Below, piece by piece: positions 8,478 to 17,275 of a stretch of DNA of 64,000 nucleotides (the stretch's first letter is position 1; each line of letters begins with the position of its first letter). The stretch comes from JAVVTQ01 sp036653595 (lineage in GTDB: Bacteria; Bacillota; Clostridia; Oscillospirales; Ruminococcaceae): NCBI GenBank assembly GCA_036653595.1, contig JAVVTQ010000003.1, positions 20,274 to 84,273 on the forward strand, given 5' to 3'. A program made the position numbers and the translations under genes. The notes beneath the pieces are model-generated. The model was not told the origin of the DNA. It ran no database searches and saw nothing but the letters and a program-made list of their open reading frames with translations.

Positions 8478-9377
8478 TCAATATCCCAGCAGATTTCCGG
8501 CACAATAGAAATATTGAGCCGTTGGAAAGGCAGTTTTGGCATCAGTTGAAATCTCGGCGCACTGTGGGAATAGCTGTGTTCTGATTTGCAGTGACATCGT
8601 CACATATTCACAAAGTGAGACTATCTCCGAAGACCCATCGCCGACTGTGCTTCCGGCAAAATATACGTCTGAAATATCCGCACCGGTTTTTTGCGCGGCA
8701 TTGAACTGAGAGAGCGAGGAAATAAGCTGGGTTATTTCATTTGCAAATTCCCCGGAGCCAAAAGTGGAATAGAATCTGGCGTGATTGAATATCTTGAGGT
8801 CGCCGCCGACAAAAAGTGCCAGATTGACGCTGTTTGTGTCGAGCGCGGCCAGAATGCAGGTCTTGCTGCGAATATCTTTTGTTTTCGCCAACCTTACGAC
8901 TGAGGCTGCCGCCACATCGATGGACTCGATTTTGATGTCAAGCTCTCGAAACAGATTTACATAGCCCTCAATAAAGGATTTTTCCGCCGCACTTGCAAGA
9001 ACAAAGCCCGCACCCTTGCCTCCAAGCGGCATGTAGTCATACAGAAGAGCGTCGCGGACATCGCTCACATCGGCAAATTCGCTCTCGACAAATTTGAGCA
9101 TATTATCCCGCGAGAGCGACGGCGTCTGGATTTTCTTTGTCAAAACGCTGACGCTGTCCACAACGATGTTAACTTTGGAAAATGCCTTCGCACCCAGCTT
9201 AGCTTTCAATTCATCGAAGCCGGATTTGACAGCGGATTCGTTTATGACGACACCGTTTACAACAGCATCGGGACGGAGCTTTGCGCTGTGCCAAGACAAG
9301 GCCTTAAAGCCGCCTTTAGAGCAATTTCCGCAGACGGCTTGAATGCAGCTGCTTGAAATATAGACTGTTGTTTTCAT
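8478..9377 (-). CDS. pilM: PilM-like actin-fold pilus assembly protein
   Basis: A 299-residue cytoplasmic protein of the PilM/FtsA actin-like ATPase fold. Visible features are an N-terminal beta-hairpin reading TTVYISSSCIQAV, the IQTPSLSRDNMLKFVESE segment that matches the conserved PilM region near the PilN-binding groove, and a second subdomain start at CILAALDTNSVNLALF. PilM recruits PilN to the inner membrane complex. It is shorter than Gram-negative PilM (about 350 residues) and its nucleotide-binding motifs are weak, as in some clostridial homologues. pilN follows at once on the same transcript. Confidence 0.83.
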   Translation of the reverse strand: MKTTVYISSSCIQAVCGNCSKGGFKALSWHSAKLRPDAVVNGVVINESAVKSGFDELKAKLGAKAFSKVNIVVDSVSVLTKKIQTPSLSRDNMLKFVESEFADVSDVRDALLYDYMPLGGKGAGFVLASAAEKSFIEGYVNLFRELDIKIESIDVAAASVVRLAKTKDIRSKTCILAALDTNSVNLALFVGGDLKIFNHARFYSTFGSGEFANEITQLISSLSQFNAAQKTGADISDVYFAGSTVGDGSSEIVSLCEYVTMSLQIRTQLFPQCAEISTDAKTAFPTAQYFYCAGNLLGY

Positions 9378-9400
9378 ACTTTGCGCCTTTCACATTAAAA

Positions 9401-10597
9401 TCAGAGGCCGTAGCCCTCGCCGAGATTGCTGTACAAGGAGAGAATGGGCAGCATGACCGATATCATTACAAACCCTATTATCACAGCCATGATGATTATC
9501 ATTATAGGTTCTACCAGTGCGGTCAGCCGTGTCATCGCCTGTTCTGAATCATAGTCGAAGGACTCGGCAATCGAGGTCAGCATATAGTCGAGATTTCCGG
9601 ATTCCTCGCCGATTGCGATGGTGGAGGCGAGCTTTGTGTCAAAGCCATCGACTTTGGAAATTGCATTGGACAGCGATTCGCCGTTGCTTACCTCGGACAG
9701 CAAAAAGTCGAACTGTGAGGCTATATATGTGTTGCCAATAGTGTCTCTTGTGCATTGAAGAGCGTTTAGAATGGTCAGCCCGCTTGAATAGAGGGCGCTG
9801 AGTGTTCTCGCAAAGCGCGATGTGTATATGACTTTGAGGAGCTTGCCGACCACGGGCAGAGAGAGCTTTAGCTTGTCAAGAAAGAGCTTGACGGCGGGAA
9901 TGCGGATGAGAAAGCTTATCCCGAGGACAAACGCCAAAATGGCGATGAGTATGACAGTGCCATAATCGCGCAGAGCGTTGCTGATGGCCAGGACAAATCG
10001 CGTCGGTCCCGGCAATTCGATGCCCTCAAAAAGCGTAAAAAAGCGCGGAAGCACAAAATTGAAAACGAGCAGCACGATGATTACGGTCAGGCATAACAAA
10101 ATCAGCGGATAAAACGCCGCACTTTTAATCCGTGAATTCAGGCGGTGTTCCTTTTCATACTGAATTGCCATGCGCGCCGCAGTCTTGTCCATTTGGCCGC
10201 TTGACTCGCTGGCTCGAAAAGCGTTGACGAGCAGAGAGGGGAAGCTGCCGTTTGTTTCAAGCGCCGAGGACAGCGGTTCTCCGCGCTGAAGGGCTGAATA
10301 TATACTTGTATAAACTGACCGAACGCGGCTGTTCATATCGCGTCCGAGCATGATTTTTACCGATCGAATTAATGGCACGCCTGCCGAAAGCATTGCGGAA
10401 AGCTGGCGACAAAACTCGGCGATTTCAACAGTTTTGAGCTTTTTGTCCTGTGTTTCATCGTCGGACACCGAAAAATCCAAAAGATGCAGGCCGTTCGACG
10501 AGAGCTGCTCGCGCAGCAGATTTTCATCATATGACTCGTGCTTGCCTTTTTTGATTTTTCCTGTGGCGGTGGACGCGCGGTAATGATAAGTTGGCAT
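9401..10597 (-). CDS. pilC: Type IV pilus inner-membrane platform protein PilC (GspF family)
   Basis: A 398-residue protein with the two tandem GspF domains: the first cytoplasmic domain includes EFCRQLSAMLSAGVPLIRSVK, followed by membrane segments (about residues 165-190 and 215-235), then the second domain with FARTLSALYSSGLTILNAL and the terminal membrane helix MIIIMAVIIGFVMISVMLPIL. An N-terminal YHYRASTATGKIKKG segment is typical. PilC is the rotating platform on which PilB and PilT act. Length and motifs match the family throughout. The start ATG has GGGTG upstream. Confidence 0.95.
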   Translation of the reverse strand: MPTYHYRASTATGKIKKGKHESYDENLLREQLSSNGLHLLDFSVSDDETQDKKLKTVEIAEFCRQLSAMLSAGVPLIRSVKIMLGRDMNSRVRSVYTSIYSALQRGEPLSSALETNGSFPSLLVNAFRASESSGQMDKTAARMAIQYEKEHRLNSRIKSAAFYPLILLCLTVIIVLLVFNFVLPRFFTLFEGIELPGPTRFVLAISNALRDYGTVILIAILAFVLGISFLIRIPAVKLFLDKLKLSLPVVGKLLKVIYTSRFARTLSALYSSGLTILNALQCTRDTIGNTYIASQFDFLLSEVSNGESLSNAISKVDGFDTKLASTIAIGEESGNLDYMLTSIAESFDYDSEQAMTRLTALVEPIMIIIMAVIIGFVMISVMLPILSLYSNLGEGYGL

Positions 10598-10621
10598 AAG
10601 ATTTCACCCTGCTATAAAGCA

Positions 10622-11392
10622 TTATTTGAATAAACCGAGATAAAAAGATAAAATGTTGCTTCCAAAAAACATTGAGACAATAATTCCTGCGCAAAGAAAT
10701 GGTCCAAAGGCGAACTGCGTTTTGCGCACGGCTTTTTTTGCCGCCAGAAGATAGACGGCATAGCCGCCGCCCAACAGTATTGCGACAAATGATGCGAGCA
10801 GCGTCATTTCCCAGCCGAGTATAAAGCCCGAGACGGCAATCAGCTTTATGTCGCCTCCGCCAAAGCATCCTGGTATCAGCATCGTGAGCAAAAACATTGG
10901 CAGGCTTATACAAACAAAACCGATAATCCTAGAGGTCAGACTGACACCTGTGTCAAGAAAAGGAAAGAAAGCGGCAACAGCCGCCAAAAAAAGGATGAGT
11001 CCATTTGGAATTTCCATGGTGTCCGCATCAATAAAAGCAATTGCAATTATAGCGCAGATTGCCGCGAATTCAAAGATATCGGAAACCTCCATACCGCCTT
11101 GCCATACGCACAAAACCGCGAAAATTCCGCCGAGCAGCTCGACTTGCGGATAGCGCGCGGAGATGGGGGCCTTGCAGTATCGGCACTTGCGGCAAAGAAA
11201 AAGCCAACTGAATACGGGGAAAAGGTCGAGCGCTGTCAGCGGATGCCCACACTTTGGGCAAAAAGAGCGGCCCTTTACTATGGAAATTTTGCGGGGCACC
11301 CTGTAGATTACGACATTTACAAAGCTGCCAAAGCAAGAGCCGACCAAAAAGAAATAGCCGTATATCAGAGCATCCTGTAAAATATAAGCCAT
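10622..11392 (-). CDS. pilD: Prepilin peptidase / N-methyltransferase PilD (A24 family)
   Basis: A 256-residue polytopic membrane aspartic protease. The N-terminal SCFGSFVNVVIYRVPR segment and a four-cysteine zinc-binding loop (CPKCGHPL and CRKCRYCK) mark the full bifunctional type that both cleaves and N-methylates prepilins. The two catalytic aspartates lie in FIDADTMEIPNG and in the GGGDIKL (GxGD) motif. Its substrates here are the pilin at 11484-11924 and the minor prepilins downstream. It follows pilA after a strong hairpin that may separate the high expression of the pilin from the rest of the operon. Confidence 0.95.
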   Translation of the reverse strand: MAYILQDALIYGYFFLVGSCFGSFVNVVIYRVPRKISIVKGRSFCPKCGHPLTALDLFPVFSWLFLCRKCRYCKAPISARYPQVELLGGIFAVLCVWQGGMEVSDIFEFAAICAIIAIAFIDADTMEIPNGLILFLAAVAAFFPFLDTGVSLTSRIIGFVCISLPMFLLTMLIPGCFGGGDIKLIAVSGFILGWEMTLLASFVAILLGGGYAVYLLAAKKAVRKTQFAFGPFLCAGIIVSMFFGSNILSFYLGLFK

Positions 11393-11432
11393 CTGTTACA
11401 TCCTTGCGGTTAATCGGAAAAATCCTTGCTTA

Positions 11433-11468
11433 TAGGCTGTGCCGCCCCGAATGGGACGGCACAGCCTA
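11433..11468 (-). other. Stem-loop between pilA and pilD
   Basis: A 12-base-pair perfect stem (11433-11444 with 11457-11468), extendable by a further CCC/GGG pairing, lies 15 bases past the pilA stop. Read on the minus strand it has no immediate U-run, so it is more likely a partial terminator or a 3' mRNA-stabilising structure for the pilin message than a full terminator. Confidence 0.65.
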
Positions 11469-11483
11469 CGGCAACCTATAAAT

Positions 11484-11924
11484 TTAGAATATAACTTGGT
11501 GTTTGTCGGTGGGAGTGGTTTTTGGGTCAACCGCAAAGCCGTAGACAGGAGGATTCCCGTGTATGTAATAGAGATACTTGTGCGAGTCAAACTCACACAA
11601 AATGAAGCAAACCTTGTGGGTCGCCTTGTCATAATGAATCTCCGCCTTATAGCCCGAGTCGTCGGCTCGTATCTCGGCAAGCTCCATTATATCCTGACGC
11701 ATATTGGAGGGGTCTGTTTTTTCACCGTACGCCTCCGACACGATTGTCTGAGCTGCAAGCAGCACGTTGCGGGCTTTTACAAGTCCCGTTTTTTCATTTG
11801 CCTTGTCAATCCAACCGGTCATTGTAGGTATCATAATTGCCGCAAGTATAGCGAGTATTACGAGAACCACGATAACTTCGACAAGTGTGAAGCCTTTATT
11901 GTTTTTTCTAAAAAGTCTAAACAT
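11484..11924 (-). CDS. pilA: Major type IV pilin PilA
   Basis: A 146-residue prepilin with a canonical leader: FRKNNKG^FTLVEVIVVLVILAIL, that is, cleavage after glycine, mature Phe1 and Glu5, and a hydrophobic assembly helix. The remaining ~110 residues form a small globular head with a single pair of cysteines near the end (VCFILCEF). It is the first gene of the operon, has its own strong promoter and an AGGAGAA ribosome site, and is followed by a hairpin, all consistent with being the abundant structural subunit. Which minor pilins accompany it is inferred from the operon. Confidence 0.92.
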   Translation of the reverse strand: MFRLFRKNNKGFTLVEVIVVLVILAILAAIMIPTMTGWIDKANEKTGLVKARNVLLAAQTIVSEAYGEKTDPSNMRQDIMELAEIRADDSGYKAEIHYDKATHKVCFILCEFDSHKYLYYIHGNPPVYGFAVDPKTTPTDKHQVIF

Positions 11925-12004
11925 CTTGAATTCTCCTTTATTTGATTTCAGGTCATGTGATTTATCGGCGTATTTTGCCTTGATATTACATTTAAAGCTA
12001 TTTT

Positions 12005-12033
12005 ATTATAAAATATTTTGACACTTTAAGCAA
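12005..12033 (-). promoter_or_regulatory. Promoter of the type IV pilus operon
   Basis: Read on the minus strand: TTGCTT (12028-12033), a 17-base spacer and TATAAT (12005-12010), about 80 bases upstream of the pilA start. The surrounding sequence is strongly AT-rich. No operator was recognised in the 273-base gap. Confidence 0.7.
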
Positions 12034-12197
12034 CATTTTCTGCAAAAAACGAGCAATACTTTCATAATTTTCATTTTTTAAGCGAAGTATGTCGAAATTT
12101 GCGGCGAAATCGGCTTTTAGTCGCATAGGATAAGAGAAAAGCACCGTAAAAACCCATTGCATACGGCAGAAAGTGAAGATTTGCAGTAAAAGAGCTG

Positions 12198-14591
12198 TTA
12201 TTTGTCGTTTTTCATGCTGTGCAAAAGGCCACGTGCGCCGCGAAGCAAGTGGCCGTTCACCAATGCGGCGAGGTGCTTTGCAGCAGCGGCGGTCATAAGT
12301 CCGCCATTCATAGAGGCGAGTGAACGCAGCGGATTGTTTCCGGCAGCTTGCACCATGCATTTTCTCGATGAAGCGGCGTCTTTGCCGGGGTTTCCGGCCG
12401 CAGCTGCCTTTTTAAGCATGTGATAAAGGAGCTTGCCGCCGGCTGTTTTTCGCACTTGACACAGGGGCGTGTTTTCGTCAAAGGGACGCGAAACCTTGAC
12501 TGAAAGAGGCGAAAGCGCGTGCCCGCACAGCTCGGCAAATTGGCTGTCCGTGAAGTCGCCGCCCCCCTCACGGTAATTTGCGGGAATCTTTTGAGGTGTC
12601 ACCTCAATGCCATCTATTTTGACGGATGCTTCAAGCGGGGTATCCCTGCTGCTTGCCCCGACCAGAACGGTGTAGATGCCGCTGTCTATGCAAAAACCAT
12701 GCTCTTTGTCCCAGTGCGAAAAGGCATCTGCGCAAAGCACTATTTCCACGGCTTTTGATTCGCCGGGCATGAGATGCACCTTTTCGAAACCGCGAAGCTG
12801 CTTGTCGACACAAATGTATTTGTCGCTTTTGTGGGAAACATAAACCTGCGCGACTTCTTTGCCCGCACAGCTGCCGGTGTTTTTGAGCATAAAGCTGACG
12901 CGCAGCCTCCCGTCTGTTTTGAGCATATCCGTGAGCGTTAGCGAGGAGTACTCAAAGCTTGTATAGGACAGGCCATAGCCGAATGGATACAGGACATCCT
13001 TTTTAAATGTGTCATAATAGCGGTAGCCCACAAAAATGCTCTCCTTATAATAGACACTCTTGTTTCCACCGGGAAAAGAGTCATAGCACGGAGTATCGTC
13101 AGTTTTTATAGGGAAAGTCTCCGTCAGTTTGCCGCTGGGATTGACCTTGCCAAATATGATGTCGGCAATTGCCCGCGCGCCGCCTTGTCCTGTGACAGAT
13201 GTGTACAAAATGGCACGGGCACTGTCTGAAAAAGGCATGGCCACGGCACTGCCGCTCTGGACAAGGAAAACGGTGTTCGGGTTGGCGGCCAAGACACATT
13301 TTGCAAGCTCTTTGCACGCATCGGGAAGCTCTGTGCTTTGTCTGTCTATTCCCTCAAAGTCCTGGGATTCGGCGAGACCTACAATGACAACCGCGATGTC
13401 GGCACGCCTTGCGCAGGCTGCGGCTCGAGAGAGAAGCCGTCTGTTGGTTTTCGGACACATGGCATCGAACCCCTTTGAATACTCGAGGTCAAAGCCGTTG
13501 TCCTTGAAGCATTCCAAGGCGCAGGAGGTCATTGTCGGGTTGATGTGGCTGCTGCCGCCGCCCTGTATTCTCATTTTCTCAAAGAAGCCGCCGATGAACG
13601 CGAGCTTCTTGCCCTTTGCCAGCGGGAGAATGCCGTCATTTTTCAAAAGCACCATGGAGTTTGCCGCTATTTCATAAGCCAGCTCGTCGTGTTCCTTGTG
13701 GGAATATGGATGGTTTAGCTTTTTTGAGGTAATGCAGCGATTTACAAGGCGGAGAACTCTTCTCGCCGCGCAGTCGAGAAGCTCACCGTCGAGAGTGCCG
13801 TCCTTTACTGCCGCGACAATTTGCTCTGTGTGATATTGTCCGCTGTAGGGCATCTCCAAGTCACAGCCCCCCGCAACACCTCTTACGCGGTCATTTACGG
13901 CCGTCCAGTCGCTCATCACAAGGCCGTCATAGCCCCATTCGCCGCGCAAAATCGTTTGGCACAGATAGCCGCCATCGGAAACTTGCTGACCGTTGACCAT
14001 GTTGTAGCTTGACATGAGCGAATAAGGTGAGCAGCGCTTTACCGCATATTCAAACGCCGACAGATAAATCTCGCGCAGTGCGCGCTCGTCCACAACTGCG
14101 TCGACAGTCATGCGAAGAGTCTCCTGATTGTTCACGGCAAAGTGCTTTAGGCTGCACCCGACGCCGCGTTCCTGAAGACCGTCTATCCAGCTTTGTGCAA
14201 ACTGTGCGGCGACATATGGGTCCTCTGAGACATATTCAAAATTTCTCCCGCACAGGGGCGAGCGCTTTATGTTAATCGCGGGGCCCAGGACAATGTCGAC
14301 GCCCTGCTCTGTGGCCTCATCGGCGATTGCCGCGCCCAAACGCTTGATGAGCGCGCGGTCAAACGAGCAGGAGGACAGGGCAGCGGCCGGGAAACAGGTG
14401 GCCTTTTCGCTTTTGCTGACGGAAAGCTCTGTTGCATCCGCCATCCTGCGCAGACCGTGCGGCCCGTCCGAAAGCGTCACCGAAGGTATTCCAAGACGCT
14501 CAATCGCGGCGGTGTGCCACATATCAAAGCCCATGCAGAGAGTCGCCTTTTCGAAAAGTGTCATTTTCTTTAAGAGCTTTTCAACATCCAT
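12198..14591 (-). CDS. Glycoside hydrolase family 3 beta-glucosidase-like enzyme
   Basis: A 797-residue cytoplasmic GH3 enzyme with no signal peptide. The (beta/alpha)8 domain holds LSDGPHG near residue 45, the substrate-binding KHFAVNNQE near 149 and the nucleophile Asp228 in VMSDW. The (alpha/beta)6 domain follows with the QGGGSSHINP loop, then a fibronectin III-like domain (about residues 590-665) and a helical C-terminal extension of about 110 residues seen in some clostridial GH3 proteins. It probably hydrolyses imported beta-gluco- or xylo-oligosaccharides; the exact sugar is not readable. GGAG upstream selects the ATG at 14591 over a longer frame to 14654. Confidence 0.9.
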   Translation of the reverse strand: MDVEKLLKKMTLFEKATLCMGFDMWHTAAIERLGIPSVTLSDGPHGLRRMADATELSVSKSEKATCFPAAALSSCSFDRALIKRLGAAIADEATEQGVDIVLGPAINIKRSPLCGRNFEYVSEDPYVAAQFAQSWIDGLQERGVGCSLKHFAVNNQETLRMTVDAVVDERALREIYLSAFEYAVKRCSPYSLMSSYNMVNGQQVSDGGYLCQTILRGEWGYDGLVMSDWTAVNDRVRGVAGGCDLEMPYSGQYHTEQIVAAVKDGTLDGELLDCAARRVLRLVNRCITSKKLNHPYSHKEHDELAYEIAANSMVLLKNDGILPLAKGKKLAFIGGFFEKMRIQGGGSSHINPTMTSCALECFKDNGFDLEYSKGFDAMCPKTNRRLLSRAAACARRADIAVVIVGLAESQDFEGIDRQSTELPDACKELAKCVLAANPNTVFLVQSGSAVAMPFSDSARAILYTSVTGQGGARAIADIIFGKVNPSGKLTETFPIKTDDTPCYDSFPGGNKSVYYKESIFVGYRYYDTFKKDVLYPFGYGLSYTSFEYSSLTLTDMLKTDGRLRVSFMLKNTGSCAGKEVAQVYVSHKSDKYICVDKQLRGFEKVHLMPGESKAVEIVLCADAFSHWDKEHGFCIDSGIYTVLVGASSRDTPLEASVKIDGIEVTPQKIPANYREGGGDFTDSQFAELCGHALSPLSVKVSRPFDENTPLCQVRKTAGGKLLYHMLKKAAAAGNPGKDAASSRKCMVQAAGNNPLRSLASMNGGLMTAAAAKHLAALVNGHLLRGARGLLHSMKNDK

Positions 14592-14724
14592 TTTCGATTC
14601 TCCACTCCACTCTTTAACTTGTATAGGGATGAGAAAAATGATTTGATTTGTCATTTTTCACTCGCCGAGCTCTCCCATAATGACAGAAATACGCGTTGTG
14701 CTCAGCCCCTATGTTTCCTGTACT

Positions 14725-14753
14725 ATTTTAGCACAAGGTCATTTTTCGCACAA
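14725..14753 (-). promoter_or_regulatory. Candidate promoter of the GH3 gene
   Basis: On the minus strand: TTGTGC (14748-14753), 17 bases, TAAAAT (14725-14730). Transcription would start about 125 bases before the GH3 ATG. No catabolite-repression site was recognised. Confidence 0.5.
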
Positions 14754-14917
14754 TAAGAGATGGCAGGGGAACAACATCGATTAGGCGGCAGAACACAGCA
14801 AAACCCTCTTGCTAAGGCATAAATAACGGCGATTGTCGCCCACCCACTCGCGCAGCCGGTTTGGAAGATGGCATAAATTGCAGAATGCTCTGTTGTGCAG
14901 CCAAACCCTGCGCGCTA

Positions 14918-14946
14918 TTGACATGCAGGAGAATTTCCGCTAGTCT
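14918..14946 (+). promoter_or_regulatory. Promoter of the queuosine-precursor transporter gene
   Basis: TTGACA (14918-14923), a 17-base spacer and TAGTCT (14941-14946). The predicted transcript start near 14953 leaves a leader of about 57 bases, just long enough for the pseudoknot described next. Confidence 0.65.
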
Positions 14947-14972
14947 TATCAATGGCAAAAAAAAGAGAAAGA

Positions 14973-15003
14973 GCAGTACTCCCACCTGCCTTAACAAAAG
15001 GAG
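14973..15003 (+). promoter_or_regulatory. Candidate preQ1-I-type riboswitch (H-type pseudoknot over the Shine-Dalgarno)
   Basis: In the short leader, GCAG (14973-14976) can pair with CTGC (14986-14989), and the loop bases CTCC (14979-14982) can pair with GGAG (15000-15003), the ribosome-binding site. An A-rich linker, CTTAACAAAA, joins them. This is the layout of preQ1 class I riboswitches, whose linker is also A-rich, and the downstream gene belongs to a transporter family often controlled by preQ1. The first stem is only four pairs and the loop is shorter than in the well-studied examples, so this is a candidate only. Confidence 0.4.
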
Positions 15004-15009
15004 CAAACT

Positions 15010-15681
15010 ATGAGCAATGAAATTCTATTTTTTATCACGCTTGTCGCGAATTTTACGGGGATAATCGTTTTTTACGCGCTTTTCAAAAAGACCGGGCTGT
15101 ATGTCTGGATTGCGATAGCAACTATTATTGCGAATATCGAGGTCGCAAAATGTGTCGATATTTTCGGGATGTCAGTGACGCTGGGAAATGTAATTTACGG
15201 CACGGTTTTCCTTGCCACAGATATACTGAGCGAGAAGCACGGCGCAAAAGAGAGCCGAAAGGGCGTGTGGATCGGCTTTGCATCGATGCTGGCATTTGTC
15301 GCGTGTGTGCAGCTCAGCTTGCTGTATACGCCAAACAGTACGGATTTTGTCAGTGCAAGTATGCACACGATTTTTGATATTATGCCGCGCATATGCGTTG
15401 CGAGCCTTGTGTCTTACCTGATATCCAATCTGCTCGATACCTATTTATATGCCGCAATCAAGAAAGTCCTGCCATCGGATAAATGGCTGTGGGTGCGAAA
15501 CAATGCGGCGACATGGCTGTCTCAAATCGTCGATTCGGCTCTGTTTACCACGCTTGCCTTTGCAGGAGTGTTTGAAAAAGGTGTTTTGCTCGAACTTATA
15601 TTCACAACCTACGCAATCAAGGTGATTGTCGCCGTTTTCGACACGCCGTTTTTGTACATTGCAAAGAAAATCAAAGAATAG
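15010..15681 (+). CDS. Queuosine precursor transporter (YhhQ/VUT family)
   Basis: A 223-residue inner-membrane protein with about six hydrophobic helices. The family core is visible: NVIYGTVFLATDILSEKHGAKESRKGVWIGF (the conserved FLxTDxLSE-x-G segment), VASLVSYLISNLLDTYLYAAIKK and the RNNAATWLSQIVDSALFTTLAF stretch. Members import 7-deazaguanine precursors (preQ0, preQ1 or queuine) for tRNA modification. It is a single gene with a good promoter and a GGAG ribosome site that may be masked by a riboswitch fold. No queuosine synthesis gene is in the window, in keeping with salvage. Confidence 0.9.
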   Translation: MSNEILFFITLVANFTGIIVFYALFKKTGLYVWIAIATIIANIEVAKCVDIFGMSVTLGNVIYGTVFLATDILSEKHGAKESRKGVWIGFASMLAFVACVQLSLLYTPNSTDFVSASMHTIFDIMPRICVASLVSYLISNLLDTYLYAAIKKVLPSDKWLWVRNNAATWLSQIVDSALFTTLAFAGVFEKGVLLELIFTTYAIKVIVAVFDTPFLYIAKKIKE

Positions 15682-15719
15682 TGCCGCGCGGCATTTTCCA
15701 CACATAAAAAAATAAAGCG

Positions 15720-15784
15720 AAAGCCGCAGTCAAACTTCTCTTTCCCGGTGCTTAAGGGGCGAAGAGAATCTTGATTGCGGCTTT
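15720..15784. terminator. Long imperfect hairpin between convergent genes
   Basis: AAAGCCGCAGTCAA (15720-15733) pairs with TTGATTGCGGCTTT (15771-15784), and the interior (TTCTC/GAGAA) extends the stem. It lies between the convergent transporter and phospholipase-like genes and probably ends transcription from both sides, although the U-run is short. Confidence 0.55.
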
Positions 15785-15845
15785 AAGATTAGTCGACAGA
15801 ACCAGTCAGTACCTTATGCGCATTTTGTGCAAAAGCTGTGCAGCT

Positions 15846-16655
15846 TCAAAAGGATGATTCCAAGCGGCGAGAAAACGCAACAAGCGCCTCGTCGTATAAA
15901 ATAGAGAGCTTTGTCAAGTCCTCCTGCGCCACGGGATACTTTATATGGGTGCAGAGCGGCCTTTTGATGTGCCAGCGCAAGCTGAAATCATGGCGCGAGA
16001 ACAGCCGGCCAAAGTCGAAAAGCGCCCTCATGACATGGCACTTGTCAAAAGAGATGCGATAGAGATGGGGAAGTGACCTGAGAAGCTTGTCGCAGGTGGC
16101 CTTGTCGGTGTATTTTTCATTTAGTACCTCGGACAGCTCACCGATTAGCTCGGCTGCAATCTGCCGCTCACGGTCATTGAGAGGCAAATCCATGTGCCAA
16201 TTAAACGCGCTTGGCTTTTTGCCCGTGCGCTCGCCGTATTGATATGCTTCAAACTGGGTTTCCAGCTTGATGTGGGCGCATCGATTCGAACAGTTTTCGA
16301 GCTTCGCTATTTGCGGTTCGCGCTCTTTTATGTAGGGGTGAACAAAGCTGTCCAGCGACAGGTGACACGCAAAGCCGAGAAGAAAAGCAATCTTCTCCCC
16401 AAAGTCATTGTCAGTTGACTTGAGCGCGCTGACTTTTGACAAAACATCCTCAACCGAAAGAGCCTTGTGCAGATTCGAGCCGATTCTTCCATAGCTGAGG
16501 CTGTGGCGCCTTATCTCAAAATAGAAAAACAAATCGGGCCCTTGGGCACCCAGACGAAAGAGATTTGCGTGCCTTGCACAGTGCTGCTTGAGGTCAAAAT
16601 GAGCATATTCGAGAATGTCGTCAGCAAAGGTTGAGTGAGTGATAAAATCTGCCAT
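15846..16655 (-). CDS. Zinc-dependent phospholipase C-like protein
   Basis: A 269-residue protein of the Zn_dep_PLPC family, with histidines and aspartates in the expected positions: ITHSTFADDIL near the N-terminus, LGAQGPDLFFYFE, and LGFACHLSLDSFVHPY, the HLxLDxxxHP-type metal site. No signal peptide is present, so it is cytoplasmic, unlike secreted clostridial alpha-toxin. Its substrate is unknown. It starts 22 bases after the TetR gene and shares its transcript. The divergent neighbours are lipid-like and glycerol-like oxidoreductases, which suggests a lipid role by context. GAGG eight bases upstream supports the ATG at 16655. Confidence 0.82.
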   Translation of the reverse strand: MADFITHSTFADDILEYAHFDLKQHCARHANLFRLGAQGPDLFFYFEIRRHSLSYGRIGSNLHKALSVEDVLSKVSALKSTDNDFGEKIAFLLGFACHLSLDSFVHPYIKEREPQIAKLENCSNRCAHIKLETQFEAYQYGERTGKKPSAFNWHMDLPLNDRERQIAAELIGELSEVLNEKYTDKATCDKLLRSLPHLYRISFDKCHVMRALFDFGRLFSRHDFSLRWHIKRPLCTHIKYPVAQEDLTKLSILYDEALVAFSRRLESSF

Positions 16656-16676
16656 TGTTATAACCTCAATTTCCAA

Positions 16677-17243
16677 TTAAATATTTTTGCAGAGCATTGC
16701 GGCTGTTTTTGCTATAAAATCCTCCGCGTCAAAGTTCTCGTTTCCCAGCTGTATCTGCACGAGAAGTCCGTCCATAACGGTGAGCAAAAGCCATGCCTCA
16801 AAAACACCGTCAGAATCCCTACAGCGCTCTTTGATAAGCCCCGCAAGAGTGTCGCGAAAGTACTTGTACTTTTCAATAAGTCTTTGACGCAGCTGCTCGT
16901 GACCGGATACCGCCGCTCCGATAAGGTAAAGGCGAAGCCCGCCGCTCTCATTGAACACGCCGCGCTCCAGCGTGTATTTGAGAAGCCTCGGAAGAGATGT
17001 GTCCTTTTGTCGGTTCCCGGCCCATTGCAGCAGGCTGTCGGAGAGCATGTTCAGGTGTAAATCCGCTATGTCAAACAGAATATCATCTTTGCTGCTGTAA
17101 TAATAATAAAGCGTGCCTTTGCTTATGCCGGACTGCGCTGCAATGTCTGCGAGAGTTATGTCGCTGAAGGGCTTGGTCTTTAGCAGCTCGCTTGTTTGCA
17201 GCAATATGACGCCCTTGGTATTTTTGTTCAGAGGAGCTGCCAT
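16677..17243 (-). CDS. TetR-family transcriptional repressor
   Basis: A 188-residue regulator. The N-terminal TetR helix-turn-helix is clear (FSDITLADIAAQSGISKGTLYYYYSSKDDIL, about residues 27-57), followed by an all-helical ligand-binding domain that is not diagnostic. The ATG at 17243 follows GGAGGG. It is divergent from the GlpA-like operon, and a TetR-type inverted repeat lies at that operon's transcription start, so it most likely represses the operon and releases it on binding a lipid-like or other small ligand. The ligand is unknown. Confidence 0.92.
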   Translation of the reverse strand: MAAPLNKNTKGVILLQTSELLKTKPFSDITLADIAAQSGISKGTLYYYYSSKDDILFDIADLHLNMLSDSLLQWAGNRQKDTSLPRLLKYTLERGVFNESGGLRLYLIGAAVSGHEQLRQRLIEKYKYFRDTLAGLIKERCRDSDGVFEAWLLLTVMDGLLVQIQLGNENFDAEDFIAKTAAMLCKNI

Positions 17244-17275
17244 CAATACCCTCCGTTTAAAATTCTTATTACCCT

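Larger units (their letters stand above)
14592..15009. other. Divergent intergenic region (GH3 / queuosine-precursor transporter)
   Basis: No gene is seen. The region holds the GH3 promoter on the minus strand, the transporter promoter on the plus strand and a possible small riboswitch, each listed separately. Confidence 0.6.

Noticed and set aside
14770..14920. preQ1-III-like or other large riboswitch upstream of the queuosine-precursor transporter
   Set aside because: A good promoter at 14918-14946 places transcription start near 14953, so the upstream GC-rich repeats would not be in the transcript.
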